Shown here: positions 1-6,417 of the stretch, piece after piece
Position numbering within the stretch: the stretch's first letter is position 1
Layout: the number at the start of each line of letters is the position of its first letter
Origin: Bacteroidales bacterium UBA6431
Lineage (GTDB): Bacteria > Bacteroidota > Bacteroidia > Bacteroidales > UBA932
Direction of reading: 5' to 3'
Length of the DNA: 7,496 nucleotides
Assembly (NCBI GenBank): GCA_002439095.1
Contig: DJOT01000052.1
Location: forward strand, 5,595 to 13,090
Position numbers and translations under genes: made by a program
Notes under the pieces: generated by a model
What the model was told of the DNA's origin: nothing
Database searches by the model: none
Seen by the model: only the letters and a program-made list of their open reading frames with translations

Positions 1-235
1 GGGGGGGGCAATCGGCCGCGCTGGAGAAGTTACAATATCCAACCTTAAGTTTGAAGGCACGATGAATGTCAAGAGCATAAAGGAGGAAAAAGGAGTCGGT
101 GCTGTCATCGGAGTTGTGGAAAACTCTCTCACGGTTTCCTCTGAATGCACCTACAAGAAATCCGGCACCGGCACATTCCCACCTGTCGGTACTTACCCGG
201 AAGGGGTTGATATTTCGAAAATTACAGGAATCTGA
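1..235 (+). CDS. GLUG-repeat surface protein, C-terminal fragment (5' end outside window)
   Basis: This is the last 77 residues of a gene that enters from the left; the frame (first full codon at base 2) is open from the window edge to a TGA at 233-235. The fragment shows two GLUG-like motifs, GGAIGRA at its start and VGAVIGVV about 30 residues later, separated by a strand-like ISNLKFEG segment. This is the repeat unit seen in the next two genes. The end (PVGTYPEGVDIS) loosely resembles their shared tail, PVYG...GxDDS. I therefore infer that the missing N-terminus is again a lipoprotein signal plus fimbrillin-like domain, but that part cannot be seen. Its stop codon overlaps the next start by one base, so it is probably in the same operon. 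The window opens on a run of at least eight G in this gene. Function beyond a surface or adhesive role is unknown. Confidence 0.8.
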   Translation, partial: GGAIGRAGEVTISNLKFEGTMNVKSIKEEKGVGAVIGVVENSLTVSSECTYKKSGTGTFPPVGTYPEGVDISKITGI

Positions 236-2463
236 TGAATATGAGATATTACAAATTATACATTATCCCGGTGCTGGTGGCGGCCGTAGCGTCCTGCACC
301 AAGGTCGAAGGGCCGGAGGGCGGTGTTTCCCCGGAGGGGAGGGCTGTGAGCATCAGCGTCGGCGTTGATTCGCCGGAGGGCGGGGCTTCAGGCGTTGAGG
401 CGACAGGGACAGGGCTTCCAGCCACACGGGCAGAAGGCTCGACCCCATATTCAGGGAGCACCCTCGGATTGTTTTTGGATTACGGGATTGATCCTATCGA
501 AGGGAAACACCCGGACACGAAGCTCAATTATCTTTGGAGCAATGACGGCTCAAACAACTGGACCACGAAGGGCCAGATGCTTTGGGGCAAGTCTTCCGAC
601 AAGGTCGGGGTATATGCTTATGCCCCTTACCTTGATGGACAGGAGGATGCTTCCGGCGTGGTGTTTACCATCCCGACCGACCAGTCGGAGGGCCTTGGAG
701 CGGCTGACCTGCTGTGGTGGTACAAGGGAATAGAAGAAGGCAAGAAGGCGGATGTCGCGGCCAAAGATTTCAAAGACGGCAGGATCGACATCGCGTTCCG
801 CCATGCCCTTATCAAGCTTACGGTGAACTTCACGCTAGCTTCCCAGTTCGAGGGGCAGAACATCTCCATCAAGGAGGCGTGGTTCCACCGGTCTATGGAT
901 AAGGTCAAGATCGATTTTACAGGCTCCGATAATAATAGCATTCCTTATGTCGGGATGTCAACCCAGACAGCGAGCAACGCTACCAGCATCAAGATGCACA
1001 ACTGCTCAACGGAAGGTCAACTCTCTTGTGAGATTCTGTTCTTTCCCCACAGTTTGACCAAAGGTTCCAAGTTGCTTGCCGTCACCCTTTCCGATGGCCG
1101 GGACTATATCTTGACTCTTGGCGAAGACCTTAAGTTACAGAAATATGAGAGCGGTGCCTATGTCACAGGCGTTGCCTACGAGATGGCGGTAACTGTCGGC
1201 AAAAACAAGCTGGAGGGGGGGGTAATCACCGTCTCTCCGTGGACCGACAAGGGCAGCCTTGGCGATGATTTCGGCACTGATGCTACTGAATATAGCGAGT
1301 GGGGAGGGGCGGAAGATGTCGCCACGGCTTACGCCGGGGGCGACGGCTCGGAAGGTAGCCCGTACGAGATCGCCACTGCCGCGCAGCTGGCCTTCCTGGC
1401 ACAGGAGGCAAACAGTAAAGACGAATATACATGGCCGGAAAACCCTAAGTATTTCAAACTTACAGCGAATATCAATCTTCAGGGCCATGAATGGACTCCT
1501 ATAGGGACGGTATATAAGAGGTTCGTAGGCTCGTTTGACGGGGACGGTCATACGATCGTGAATCTCAGTGTCAAGGATGGGTGGCATGCCGGGCTTTTCG
1601 GCTGGATACAGAACGGGGCCACCGTCAAGAACCTTGTCATCCGCAACGCCAACATCTCATCGGTATCGCAGGATAGTGAAAGCGTCAAGCCTCACAATCC
1701 AGAGGCGTATTCCGGAATTGTGGCTGCCTACTGCTCAGCCGGTTGCACCATCTCCAACTGCAAGGTGGACGGGACTGTGACCAGCGACTACTGCGCCGGC
1801 GGCATCGTGGGATATACGGACAACAGTTCCAGTACTTATGACGGATCCATAACATTATGCACCGCCGATGTCATCTGTTCTGTCGCCGGAAGCACTGAGG
1901 CTTCCTATTGCGGCGGTATTGCCGGGCATTCGTGCGTCAAGATGTACGGCTGCACAGTCCGTGGCAAGATTGACGGCCCTTGTGATGTCGGCGGGCTGGT
2001 GGGCTGGCTTGGCACAGGTGGAAGTCTCGTGTATCATTTCAGCTATGTCTATGCCGAAGTCGGCATTTCCAAGGTGGAACTCACTAATCTCTCGCCTTCC
2101 ATCGGCGGGTTGGTGGGTTCGGCCAGTTCCGGCAGCAAGATATCAGACTGCTATATGAAAGGCAAAGTCAACTGTGCTGATGGGCTTGCGCTTGATAATG
2201 TCTACTCGTTCTATATCGGTGGCATCGTCGGCACGGCGCAGAATGTGGAGTTGGCCGGTTGCCATTATCGTGGTAGCATTGCGGCTGGAACGCCTGTCAA
2301 TGGCGGGCTCCATGCCGGTTTTTTCATCGGGGAACTGATGTCCGGGGTCAAGGCAACCAACAACAACAGCTATATGATTGACGGGGCGGCTGGCTTGCCT
2401 GTGTATGGGTACAAAAAAGATGGGGTTGATGACTCGGAGATTTACATCGAAGCTATAGAGTAA
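235..2463 (+). CDS. Fimbrillin-like lipoprotein with C-terminal GLUG-repeat domain (742 aa)
   Basis: Probable cell-surface pilus subunit or adhesin. Residues 1-21 form a lipoprotein signal peptide (basic start, hydrophobic core, lipobox V-A-S-C, lipidated Cys21). A Pro/Gly-rich propeptide follows, then T-R-A with Arg65, a likely maturation site. Residues about 66-338 are a fimbrillin-like (Mfa_like_1-type) domain; landmarks are GAADLLWW (155-162), FRHALIKLTV (188-197) and the closing strands VGKNK...ITVSPW (321-336). The linker TEYSEW (351-356) and SPYEIATAAQLAFLAQE (375-391) open a GLUG solenoid, with motifs near 452, 493, 522, 560, 586, 624, 662 and 694. The solenoid holds 13 cysteines. The ATG at 235 overlaps the previous stop (TGATG); an AGGAA sits 4 bases upstream. 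The ATG at 241 is an equally possible start and gives the same signal peptide. A G8 run at 1215-1222 lies at the domain hinge. The ligand is unknown; a tip-adhesin role is inference. Confidence 0.9.
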   Translation: MNMRYYKLYIIPVLVAAVASCTKVEGPEGGVSPEGRAVSISVGVDSPEGGASGVEATGTGLPATRAEGSTPYSGSTLGLFLDYGIDPIEGKHPDTKLNYLWSNDGSNNWTTKGQMLWGKSSDKVGVYAYAPYLDGQEDASGVVFTIPTDQSEGLGAADLLWWYKGIEEGKKADVAAKDFKDGRIDIAFRHALIKLTVNFTLASQFEGQNISIKEAWFHRSMDKVKIDFTGSDNNSIPYVGMSTQTASNATSIKMHNCSTEGQLSCEILFFPHSLTKGSKLLAVTLSDGRDYILTLGEDLKLQKYESGAYVTGVAYEMAVTVGKNKLEGGVITVSPWTDKGSLGDDFGTDATEYSEWGGAEDVATAYAGGDGSEGSPYEIATAAQLAFLAQEANSKDEYTWPENPKYFKLTANINLQGHEWTPIGTVYKRFVGSFDGDGHTIVNLSVKDGWHAGLFGWIQNGATVKNLVIRNANISSVSQDSESVKPHNPEAYSGIVAAYCSAGCTISNCKVDGTVTSDYCAGGIVGYTDNSSSTYDGSITLCTADVICSVAGSTEASYCGGIAGHSCVKMYGCTVRGKIDGPCDVGGLVGWLGTGGSLVYHFSYVYAEVGISKVELTNLSPSIGGLVGSASSGSKISDCYMKGKVNCADGLALDNVYSFYIGGIVGTAQNVELAGCHYRGSIAAGTPVNGGLHAGFFIGELMSGVKATNNNSYMIDGAAGLPVYGYKKDGVDDSEIYIEAIE
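312..383 (+). repeat. 12-bp direct repeat in the propeptide of the first full GLUG gene
   Basis: GCCGGAGGGCGG occurs at 312-323 and again at 372-383, exactly 60 bases apart and in the same frame. It encodes repeated PEGG segments, with a related SPEGR copy between them. This makes the stretch between lipid Cys21 and Arg65 (44 residues) longer than in the paralogues (27-31 residues). It looks like a small in-frame expansion of a flexible linker. Confidence 0.5.
1215..1222 (+). repeat. G8 homopolymer run inside the coding region, at the fimbrillin/GLUG hinge
   Basis: Eight consecutive G read as the end of GAG, then GGG GGG, then G of GTA (residues Glu-Gly-Gly-Val, 327-330). Losing one G puts TAA at 1223-1225 directly after the run. 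Gaining one G leads to TGA at 1266-1268. Either slip removes the whole GLUG domain and the last strand of the fimbrillin-like domain. Runs of this kind are classic sites of slipped-strand variation, but whether this one varies cannot be seen from a single sequence. Confidence 0.55.
1588..2331 (+). repeat. GLUG repeat array (protein level), eight units
   Basis: Eight G-[LI]-x-G type motifs mark this array: AGLFGW, SGIVAAY, GGIVGY, GGIAGH, GGLVGW, GGLVGS, GGIVGT and AGFFIG. They are spaced roughly 26-41 residues apart. Between them lie strand-rich segments of the form I-x-x-C-x-V-x-G-x-[VI]. GLUG repeats are known in bacterial surface proteins, including IgA1-protease-type proteins, and are thought to build a beta-solenoid. 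The repeats are diverged at DNA level, so this is not a recent tandem amplification. Confidence 0.8.
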
Positions 2464-4571
2464 TGGATATGAAAAAGTTATTATATATTGTTGCGCTTGC
2501 CTGCACGGCTGCGGCCTGCTCGAAGTCTGAGCAACCTGCGGGCGGGGGATACCCTGCGGACGGGGTTGTCCGGATAAGTCCCTCTGTGGCAGCGCCTGTG
2601 ACGAAGGCTGGGGAGGGCACTGACTTCAGCGGCTCGCGGCTCGGGCTGGGACTGTACTATGGTGAGAATGACAAGTACAACAAGTCAGCCCTGTGGAAGA
2701 AGGATGCTGAAGGCAAGTGGAACTCCAGCTCTCAGCTGCTCTGGAAGAATGCTGAGGATGAGGTGGTGGTCTATGCTTACGTGCCGGATGGCAGCAGTGA
2801 AGGTTATAATAAAGACGGTTGGATTGCCCCGAGTGGGGGAATCCCTTCCGACCAGTCTGCCGGGCTGGAGGATGCCGACTGGCTCTGGTATTCGGAGAAA
2901 ATCAAGCCCGGGAAGGCTCTGGGCACTGACGGCAAACTCAAAGTTCAGATGAACCATGCCCTGCTTAAACTTACTGTCAATCTGAGCTTTGGCGATGAGT
3001 TCGGGGACACGGCACCTGAAATCAAGGAGGTCTGGCTCAACGGGACGATGCAGAAGGTTTCTGTCTATTATAAGTATGAGAACAGAGGGCAATTCGCAAT
3101 TCCTACTACTCAGCTGCCCATGGACATCAAGATGCACAAGGCTGCGGACAATCGCTACGAGGCGATTTTCTACCCTTCCACAGGACAGAAGGCTGGAGAG
3201 AAGATGCTGACTGTGATCCTCGCTGACGGGCGGGAATACACTCTTACGCTTGCGGAGGATTTGAAGATTGAAAAGTCGTCTGACGGCAATTACCTCGGCG
3301 GCAACGCCTACTCGATGTCTGCCCAGGTCGGGAAGAACAAGGTTCAGATGGGGACCATCAAAGTGGCTCCGTGGAACGACAAGAGCAGCGCTGGAGATTT
3401 CTACACCGATGCCGCTGAGTACAGCGAATGGGACGGGACAGAAATAGCCACGGCTTACGCCGGGGGCTCCGGTACCTCGGAAGACCCATATCAGATCGCC
3501 ACTGGCGCGCAGCTGGCCTATCTGGCGCAGGAAGTCGTCAAGGGCAATTCTTATGCGTCTACATACTTCCAATTGACTGGCAACATTGACCTTATGGGTC
3601 ATGAGTGGGCTCCGATAGGATGTAATGGCAGCTATCCGTTTGCAGGGATATTCGATGGCAATGGCAAAACGATCCTGAATCTCAATGTTTCGAAAGGACA
3701 GTATGTGGGCCTATTCGGCGTGGCTTCTGGGACGGCTGTGATCAAGAACCTTAACATCCGCAATGCTTCGGTCATATCAAAAGTTATAGGTGACGGGGAT
3801 ACTGGCGGCGCGGGAATAGTGGCTGGATGGTGCGGTGGCGGTTTAATTTCCGGGTCTTCGGTTGAAGGGACCGTTGCCGGGGACTGTTATGTGGGCGGAA
3901 TTGTCGGTTGGATTCAGAATGGTAGTATCAGCGATTGCACAGCAGAGGTCTCCTGCATAGCGGAAAGTGGCTCTTACTCAGCGAGTGGTGGCATTGCCGG
4001 ACTCTCTGAATCCGCCATTATTAGTGATTGCACGGTGCGAGGAGAGGTAAAGGGCACCTATATGGCTGGAGGCTTTGTCGGAGACATGGAGGAGGGTGGA
4101 GCGATAAAGAGGACTCAATATGATGCTCCTCTCTATTGCTATGCTGATGTGAGTCTATATGCGGAGTGCGCATCAACCTCAGGCTATAAAGAAAAGTATT
4201 ATGTCGGAGGTCTTGTGGGCTGGTGTGGCCGTTCTTCTTCTGCTGCCACTGTTTCCATCACGGGTGTTAATGTGTTAGGAAAGGTCTCCTTGCCGGATGG
4301 TCTGGATATTTATGAAGGTGTAGTCAACCTTGGGGGCTACTTCGGTTATGTGGACAATGCCTCGATAAGTGGAAACTTTTTGGGAAGCATAGAAGCTAGT
4401 ACTCCTGCCAATGGAACCCTTAATGCCGGTGCGTTCATCGGCATGTTGGGTGCCGAAGTGACAGCGTCTTCTTGTAAGTATTATAGTTCCAAGGTAGGTG
4501 GCCTTCCGGTTTACGGAGCGAAAGCCGAAGGTGCGGATGATTCTGGTTTGAAAATTACAACATTCGATTGA
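2463..4571 (+). CDS. Fimbrillin-like lipoprotein with C-terminal GLUG-repeat domain (702 aa), paralogue of the preceding gene
   Basis: Same layout as its upstream neighbour. The signal peptide ends in A-A-A-C with the lipid on Cys19; Cys14 is a less likely alternative. The propeptide shares YPADGVVRISP with the next gene and ends in V-T-K-A (Lys48), where the other family members have Arg. The fimbrillin-like domain spans about 49-305, with EDADWLWYS (136-144), MNHALLKLTVNL (163-174), EIKEVWLNGT (186-195), YPSTGQK (237-243) and VGKNK...IKVAPW (289-304). AEYSEW (318-323) and DPYQIATGAQLAYLAQE (341-357) open the GLUG domain, with motifs near 415, 450, 478, 509, 536, 582, 624 and 655 and ten cysteines. 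The tail GLPVYG...GADDS (680-694) matches the upstream gene. The ATG at 2463 overlaps the previous TAA (TAATG); the ATG at 2469 is an alternative start. The N-terminal domain is closest to the next gene, while the C-terminal domain is closest to the previous one. A surface adhesin or tip-subunit role is inferred. Confidence 0.9.
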   Translation: MDMKKLLYIVALACTAAACSKSEQPAGGGYPADGVVRISPSVAAPVTKAGEGTDFSGSRLGLGLYYGENDKYNKSALWKKDAEGKWNSSSQLLWKNAEDEVVVYAYVPDGSSEGYNKDGWIAPSGGIPSDQSAGLEDADWLWYSEKIKPGKALGTDGKLKVQMNHALLKLTVNLSFGDEFGDTAPEIKEVWLNGTMQKVSVYYKYENRGQFAIPTTQLPMDIKMHKAADNRYEAIFYPSTGQKAGEKMLTVILADGREYTLTLAEDLKIEKSSDGNYLGGNAYSMSAQVGKNKVQMGTIKVAPWNDKSSAGDFYTDAAEYSEWDGTEIATAYAGGSGTSEDPYQIATGAQLAYLAQEVVKGNSYASTYFQLTGNIDLMGHEWAPIGCNGSYPFAGIFDGNGKTILNLNVSKGQYVGLFGVASGTAVIKNLNIRNASVISKVIGDGDTGGAGIVAGWCGGGLISGSSVEGTVAGDCYVGGIVGWIQNGSISDCTAEVSCIAESGSYSASGGIAGLSESAIISDCTVRGEVKGTYMAGGFVGDMEEGGAIKRTQYDAPLYCYADVSLYAECASTSGYKEKYYVGGLVGWCGRSSSAATVSITGVNVLGKVSLPDGLDIYEGVVNLGGYFGYVDNASISGNFLGSIEASTPANGTLNAGAFIGMLGAEVTASSCKYYSSKVGGLPVYGAKAEGADDSGLKITTFD
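3015..3050 (+). repeat. 36-bp exact match shared with the next gene (copy 1)
   Basis: Bases 3015-3050 are identical to 5114-5149. They encode PEIKEVWLNGTM in the fimbrillin-like domain of two adjacent paralogues. The flanking bases differ on both sides. The match is in direct orientation about 2.1 kb apart, so it marks either recent duplication or gene conversion. Confidence 0.75.
3447..3467 (+). repeat. 21-bp exact match with the upstream GLUG gene, at the module linker
   Basis: Bases 3447-3467 equal bases 1321-1341. Both encode ATAYAGG, the linker between the fimbrillin-like and GLUG domains. The conserved DNA at the same junction in two paralogues suggests shared descent of the whole fusion, or exchange of the GLUG module. 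Confidence 0.65.
3705..4442 (+). repeat. GLUG repeat array (protein level), eight units
   Basis: Motifs in order are VGLFGV, AGIVAGW, GGIVGW, GGIAGL, GGFVGD, GGLVGW, GGYFGY and AGAFIG. Number and order match the eight in the upstream paralogue, unit for unit (for example the first unit ends in GLFG and the last in AGxFIG in both). The arrays therefore descend from a common eight-unit ancestor. Confidence 0.8.
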
Positions 4572-5521
4572 TGATGAAGAACATAATATATTCAATTGCG
4601 GTCGTTGTCACCGTAGCTCTTGTTTCCTGCTCGAAGTCTGACACTCCTGTGTCCGGCTATCCTGCGGACGGGGTGGTGAGGATTTCTCCCGCTGTGGCGG
4701 AGCTTGTGACAAGGGCGGAGGGGAGCACTGAGTTCAATGGTTCAGACCTCGGTCTCGGCCTGTTCTATGGGGCGAATGACAAGTACAACAGGGATAATTC
4801 CCTCTGGACGAAAGACGAGTCCGGCAAGTGGAACTCCGACACCCCGGTGCTCTGGAAGAATGCGGAAGCTGAGGCCGAGGTCTATGCTTTTGCGCCATAT
4901 TCTCAAGAAGGTTTTAATAGTATTAGCCGTTCTGTCTATTGGAGCATCCCTTCGGACCAGTCTGCAGGACTTGACGGTGCTGATTTTCTTTGGTATTCGG
5001 ATAAGGTGACGCCAAAGGACCTTACGGGCGGCAAGCTCGACATCGAGTTGAAGCATGCCCTGCTCAAACTGACTGTAAATCTGACTTTTGGCAACGAGTT
5101 CGGGAATACGAATCCTGAAATCAAGGAGGTCTGGCTCAACGGGACGATGGCCAGTGTCTATTGTTCTCTGGACTATGACCAGAGAGGCCTCTTGAGTCAT
5201 CCTGCTTCGAAGTCTTTGGACATCAAGATGCATAAGACAGATGGCAATAGCTATGAGGCGATATTCTACCCTTCCACTGGGCAGAAGAAAGACGGGAAGA
5301 TGCTGACGGTGATCCTCGCCAATGGCAGGGACTATCATCTTAAACTTTCTGCAGATTTCCCGTTTGAAAAGGACGGAGAGTCTGACAAATATTACGGGGG
5401 CAACGCCTACTCGATGTCTGCTCAGGTCGGGAAGCACAAGATTGTGTTGGAGGATATCAGCATTGTGGGGTGGGCAAAGGGAAATAGTGATGATCCTCTC
5501 GAAGTAGAAGAAAAGAATTGA
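4571..5521 (+). CDS. Short fimbrillin-like lipoprotein (316 aa), no C-terminal extension
   Basis: Probable shaft-type pilus subunit. The signal peptide ends in L-V-S-C (lipid on Cys20), followed by SKSD. The propeptide shares YPADGVVRISP with the preceding gene and ends in V-T-R-A (Arg48). The fimbrillin-like domain continues with GADFLWYSDK (136-145), LKHALLKLTVNL (160-171), EIKEVWLNGT (183-192), a YPSTGQK segment near 233 and the closing strands AYSMSAQVGKHK...ISIVGW (279-301). It then stops 15 residues later, where the two upstream paralogues continue into GLUG repeats. Apart from the lipid cysteine it has a single Cys, unlike the Cys-rich GLUG proteins. I chose the ATG at 4571, which gives the same one-base TGATG overlap as at the earlier junctions; the TTG at 4568 and the ATG at 4574 are less favoured. 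The match to the previous gene includes a 36-bp exact tract. The shaft role is inferred from the lack of an add-on domain. Confidence 0.88.
   Translation: MMKNIIYSIAVVVTVALVSCSKSDTPVSGYPADGVVRISPAVAELVTRAEGSTEFNGSDLGLGLFYGANDKYNRDNSLWTKDESGKWNSDTPVLWKNAEAEAEVYAFAPYSQEGFNSISRSVYWSIPSDQSAGLDGADFLWYSDKVTPKDLTGGKLDIELKHALLKLTVNLTFGNEFGNTNPEIKEVWLNGTMASVYCSLDYDQRGLLSHPASKSLDIKMHKTDGNSYEAIFYPSTGQKKDGKMLTVILANGRDYHLKLSADFPFEKDGESDKYYGGNAYSMSAQVGKHKIVLEDISIVGWAKGNSDDPLEVEEKN
5114..5149 (+). repeat. 36-bp exact match shared with the preceding gene (copy 2)
   Basis: Second copy of the tract at 3015-3050, in the same orientation and reading frame. Further short near-identical tracts lie around 5399-5433 (compare 3300-3334), where the DNA differs by a single base over about 35. 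The similarity therefore covers the domain rather than one motif. Confidence 0.75.
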
Positions 5522-5523
5522 GT

Positions 5524-6408
5524 ATGAAGAATTATTATATAGGTTTGGCTCTTGCTGCCATTGCGTTCTCCGCCTGCTCTCAGAAGGAGGACATCACCTC
5601 GCCGCTGGTCGGGCAGGCGATTAACGCCACTTTCAGTGTCGGAGGTGCGCAGACCCGTGTCAACACTTTGGATGAGCAGGCCAACACGTGGGAAGACGGG
5701 GACAAGATAAAGGCCAAAGTCACGGGCGGAGGGAAGACAACCGAAAGTGTACTCACGGCTACGGTTTCCGAGAATGGTATGGTGAGTTGGTCGCATCACA
5801 AGAACTTCGTATGGCAAGATAACGGGGAACATACTATCCATGTCTCGTATCCTTCTGATTATCCATATGAGAATGGAAGATGGACTCTGCCTCTGGAGCA
5901 AAATACGCTGGGTGGGCTGAAGGGTGCGGATTTTATTGATGGAAAGTATGAAGGTGATCCATCCAATTATGTTCAAATACAGGCTGCGCACCGCCTGGCT
6001 ATGGTCACCGTGACGTATGAGATCGGCACTGCTGACTTTGCCGAGGGGACGACTCTCGAGAATCCTGTGGTGAAGAGCCCATACGATAAGTTCTCGAGTG
6101 GTACGGATGGTAAAGTGATCGGGGTGACTGGCAGCAGCGGTGTTGTCGAGGTGAAAGCTTATGTACACGAGGGTGAAAACAAATTTTCGGCGATAATAGT
6201 GCCGGGGAAGATTAATGTTGACAGCGAGTTTTTGTCTTTCTCTGTTGGAAAAAAGAAATATGTGTCAAAATTAAAGTTGTCAACTGACTTTGAGGGAGGT
6301 ACATGTTATACCTACAGTCTCAAGGTAGGGAAGAACAAGGTGGAGCTTACCCAGATCAAAGTCGATGACTTTCCTGATGGCTGGACAACGGAGGAGGAAC
6401 TTAAATAA
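5524..6408 (+). CDS. Short fimbrillin-family lipoprotein (294 aa)
   Basis: A second compact fimbrillin-like protein, clearly diverged from the preceding three. The signal peptide ends in F-S-A-C (lipid on Cys18). The next residues, SQKED, resemble the K-[D/E]-[D/E] type of lipoprotein surface-export signal described in Bacteroidota. T-R-V (Arg45) is the likely maturation site. Mfa_like_1-type landmarks are TWEDGDKI (55-62), GADFIDGKYE (134-143), AAHRLAMVTVTY (154-165) and the closing strands YSLKVGKNKVELTQIKV (264-280). The protein ends shortly after D-G-W. I chose the ATG at 5524, three bases after the previous stop; the TTG at 5518 would overlap that stop and has no support beyond frame. 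The upstream bases are purine-rich (AGAAGAAAAG), with no strong Shine-Dalgarno, as is usual in Bacteroidota. Likely a structural pilus subunit; whether it is shaft, anchor or adaptor cannot be told. Confidence 0.87.
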   Translation: MKNYYIGLALAAIAFSACSQKEDITSPLVGQAINATFSVGGAQTRVNTLDEQANTWEDGDKIKAKVTGGGKTTESVLTATVSENGMVSWSHHKNFVWQDNGEHTIHVSYPSDYPYENGRWTLPLEQNTLGGLKGADFIDGKYEGDPSNYVQIQAAHRLAMVTVTYEIGTADFAEGTTLENPVVKSPYDKFSSGTDGKVIGVTGSSGVVEVKAYVHEGENKFSAIIVPGKINVDSEFLSFSVGKKKYVSKLKLSTDFEGGTCYTYSLKVGKNKVELTQIKVDDFPDGWTTEEELK

Positions 6409-6417
6409 TTGGAATAA

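Noticed and set aside
99..368. Plus-strand open frame of 89 codons across the first gene junction
   Set aside because: It is in a different frame from both the GLUG fragment that ends at 235 and the lipoprotein that starts there; both of those have protein-level support and this one has none.
2685..3602. Long antisense open frame of 305 codons opposite the 702-residue gene
   Set aside because: It lies wholly inside a well-supported paralogous gene, encodes no recognisable motif or signal peptide, and similar antisense frames appear opposite the paralogue at 4742-5437. It is best explained as a by-product of the codon pattern of the sense gene.
1588..4442. GLUG arrays as a CRISPR or tandem DNA repeat
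   Set aside because: The periodicity is at protein level only; the DNA of successive units is too diverged, and the units are coding without spacers.
4568..4570. TTG as start of the 316-residue gene
   Set aside because: An ATG directly follows at 4571 and gives the same one-base stop/start overlap seen at the earlier junctions; the TTG adds only one residue.
4742..5437. Antisense open frame of 231 codons that resembles the one at 2685-3602
   Set aside because: The resemblance between the two antisense products follows directly from the sense-strand similarity of the paralogues, so it is not independent evidence for a gene.
5518..5520. TTG as start of the 294-residue gene
   Set aside because: An ATG two codons later gives a normal lipoprotein signal peptide (MKNYY...); a TTG start is not needed.
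5422..6168. Antisense open frame of 248 codons spanning the end of one gene and most of the next
   Set aside because: It overlaps two genes with clear lipoprotein signals and domain landmarks; the product shows no coherent domain.
6409..6417. Possible promoter or terminator in the largest gap, before the LRR-fusion gene
   Set aside because: The gap is only 9 bases (TTGGAATAA), too short for either, and I see no hairpin or Bacteroidales -7 element (TAnnTTTG) tied to it.
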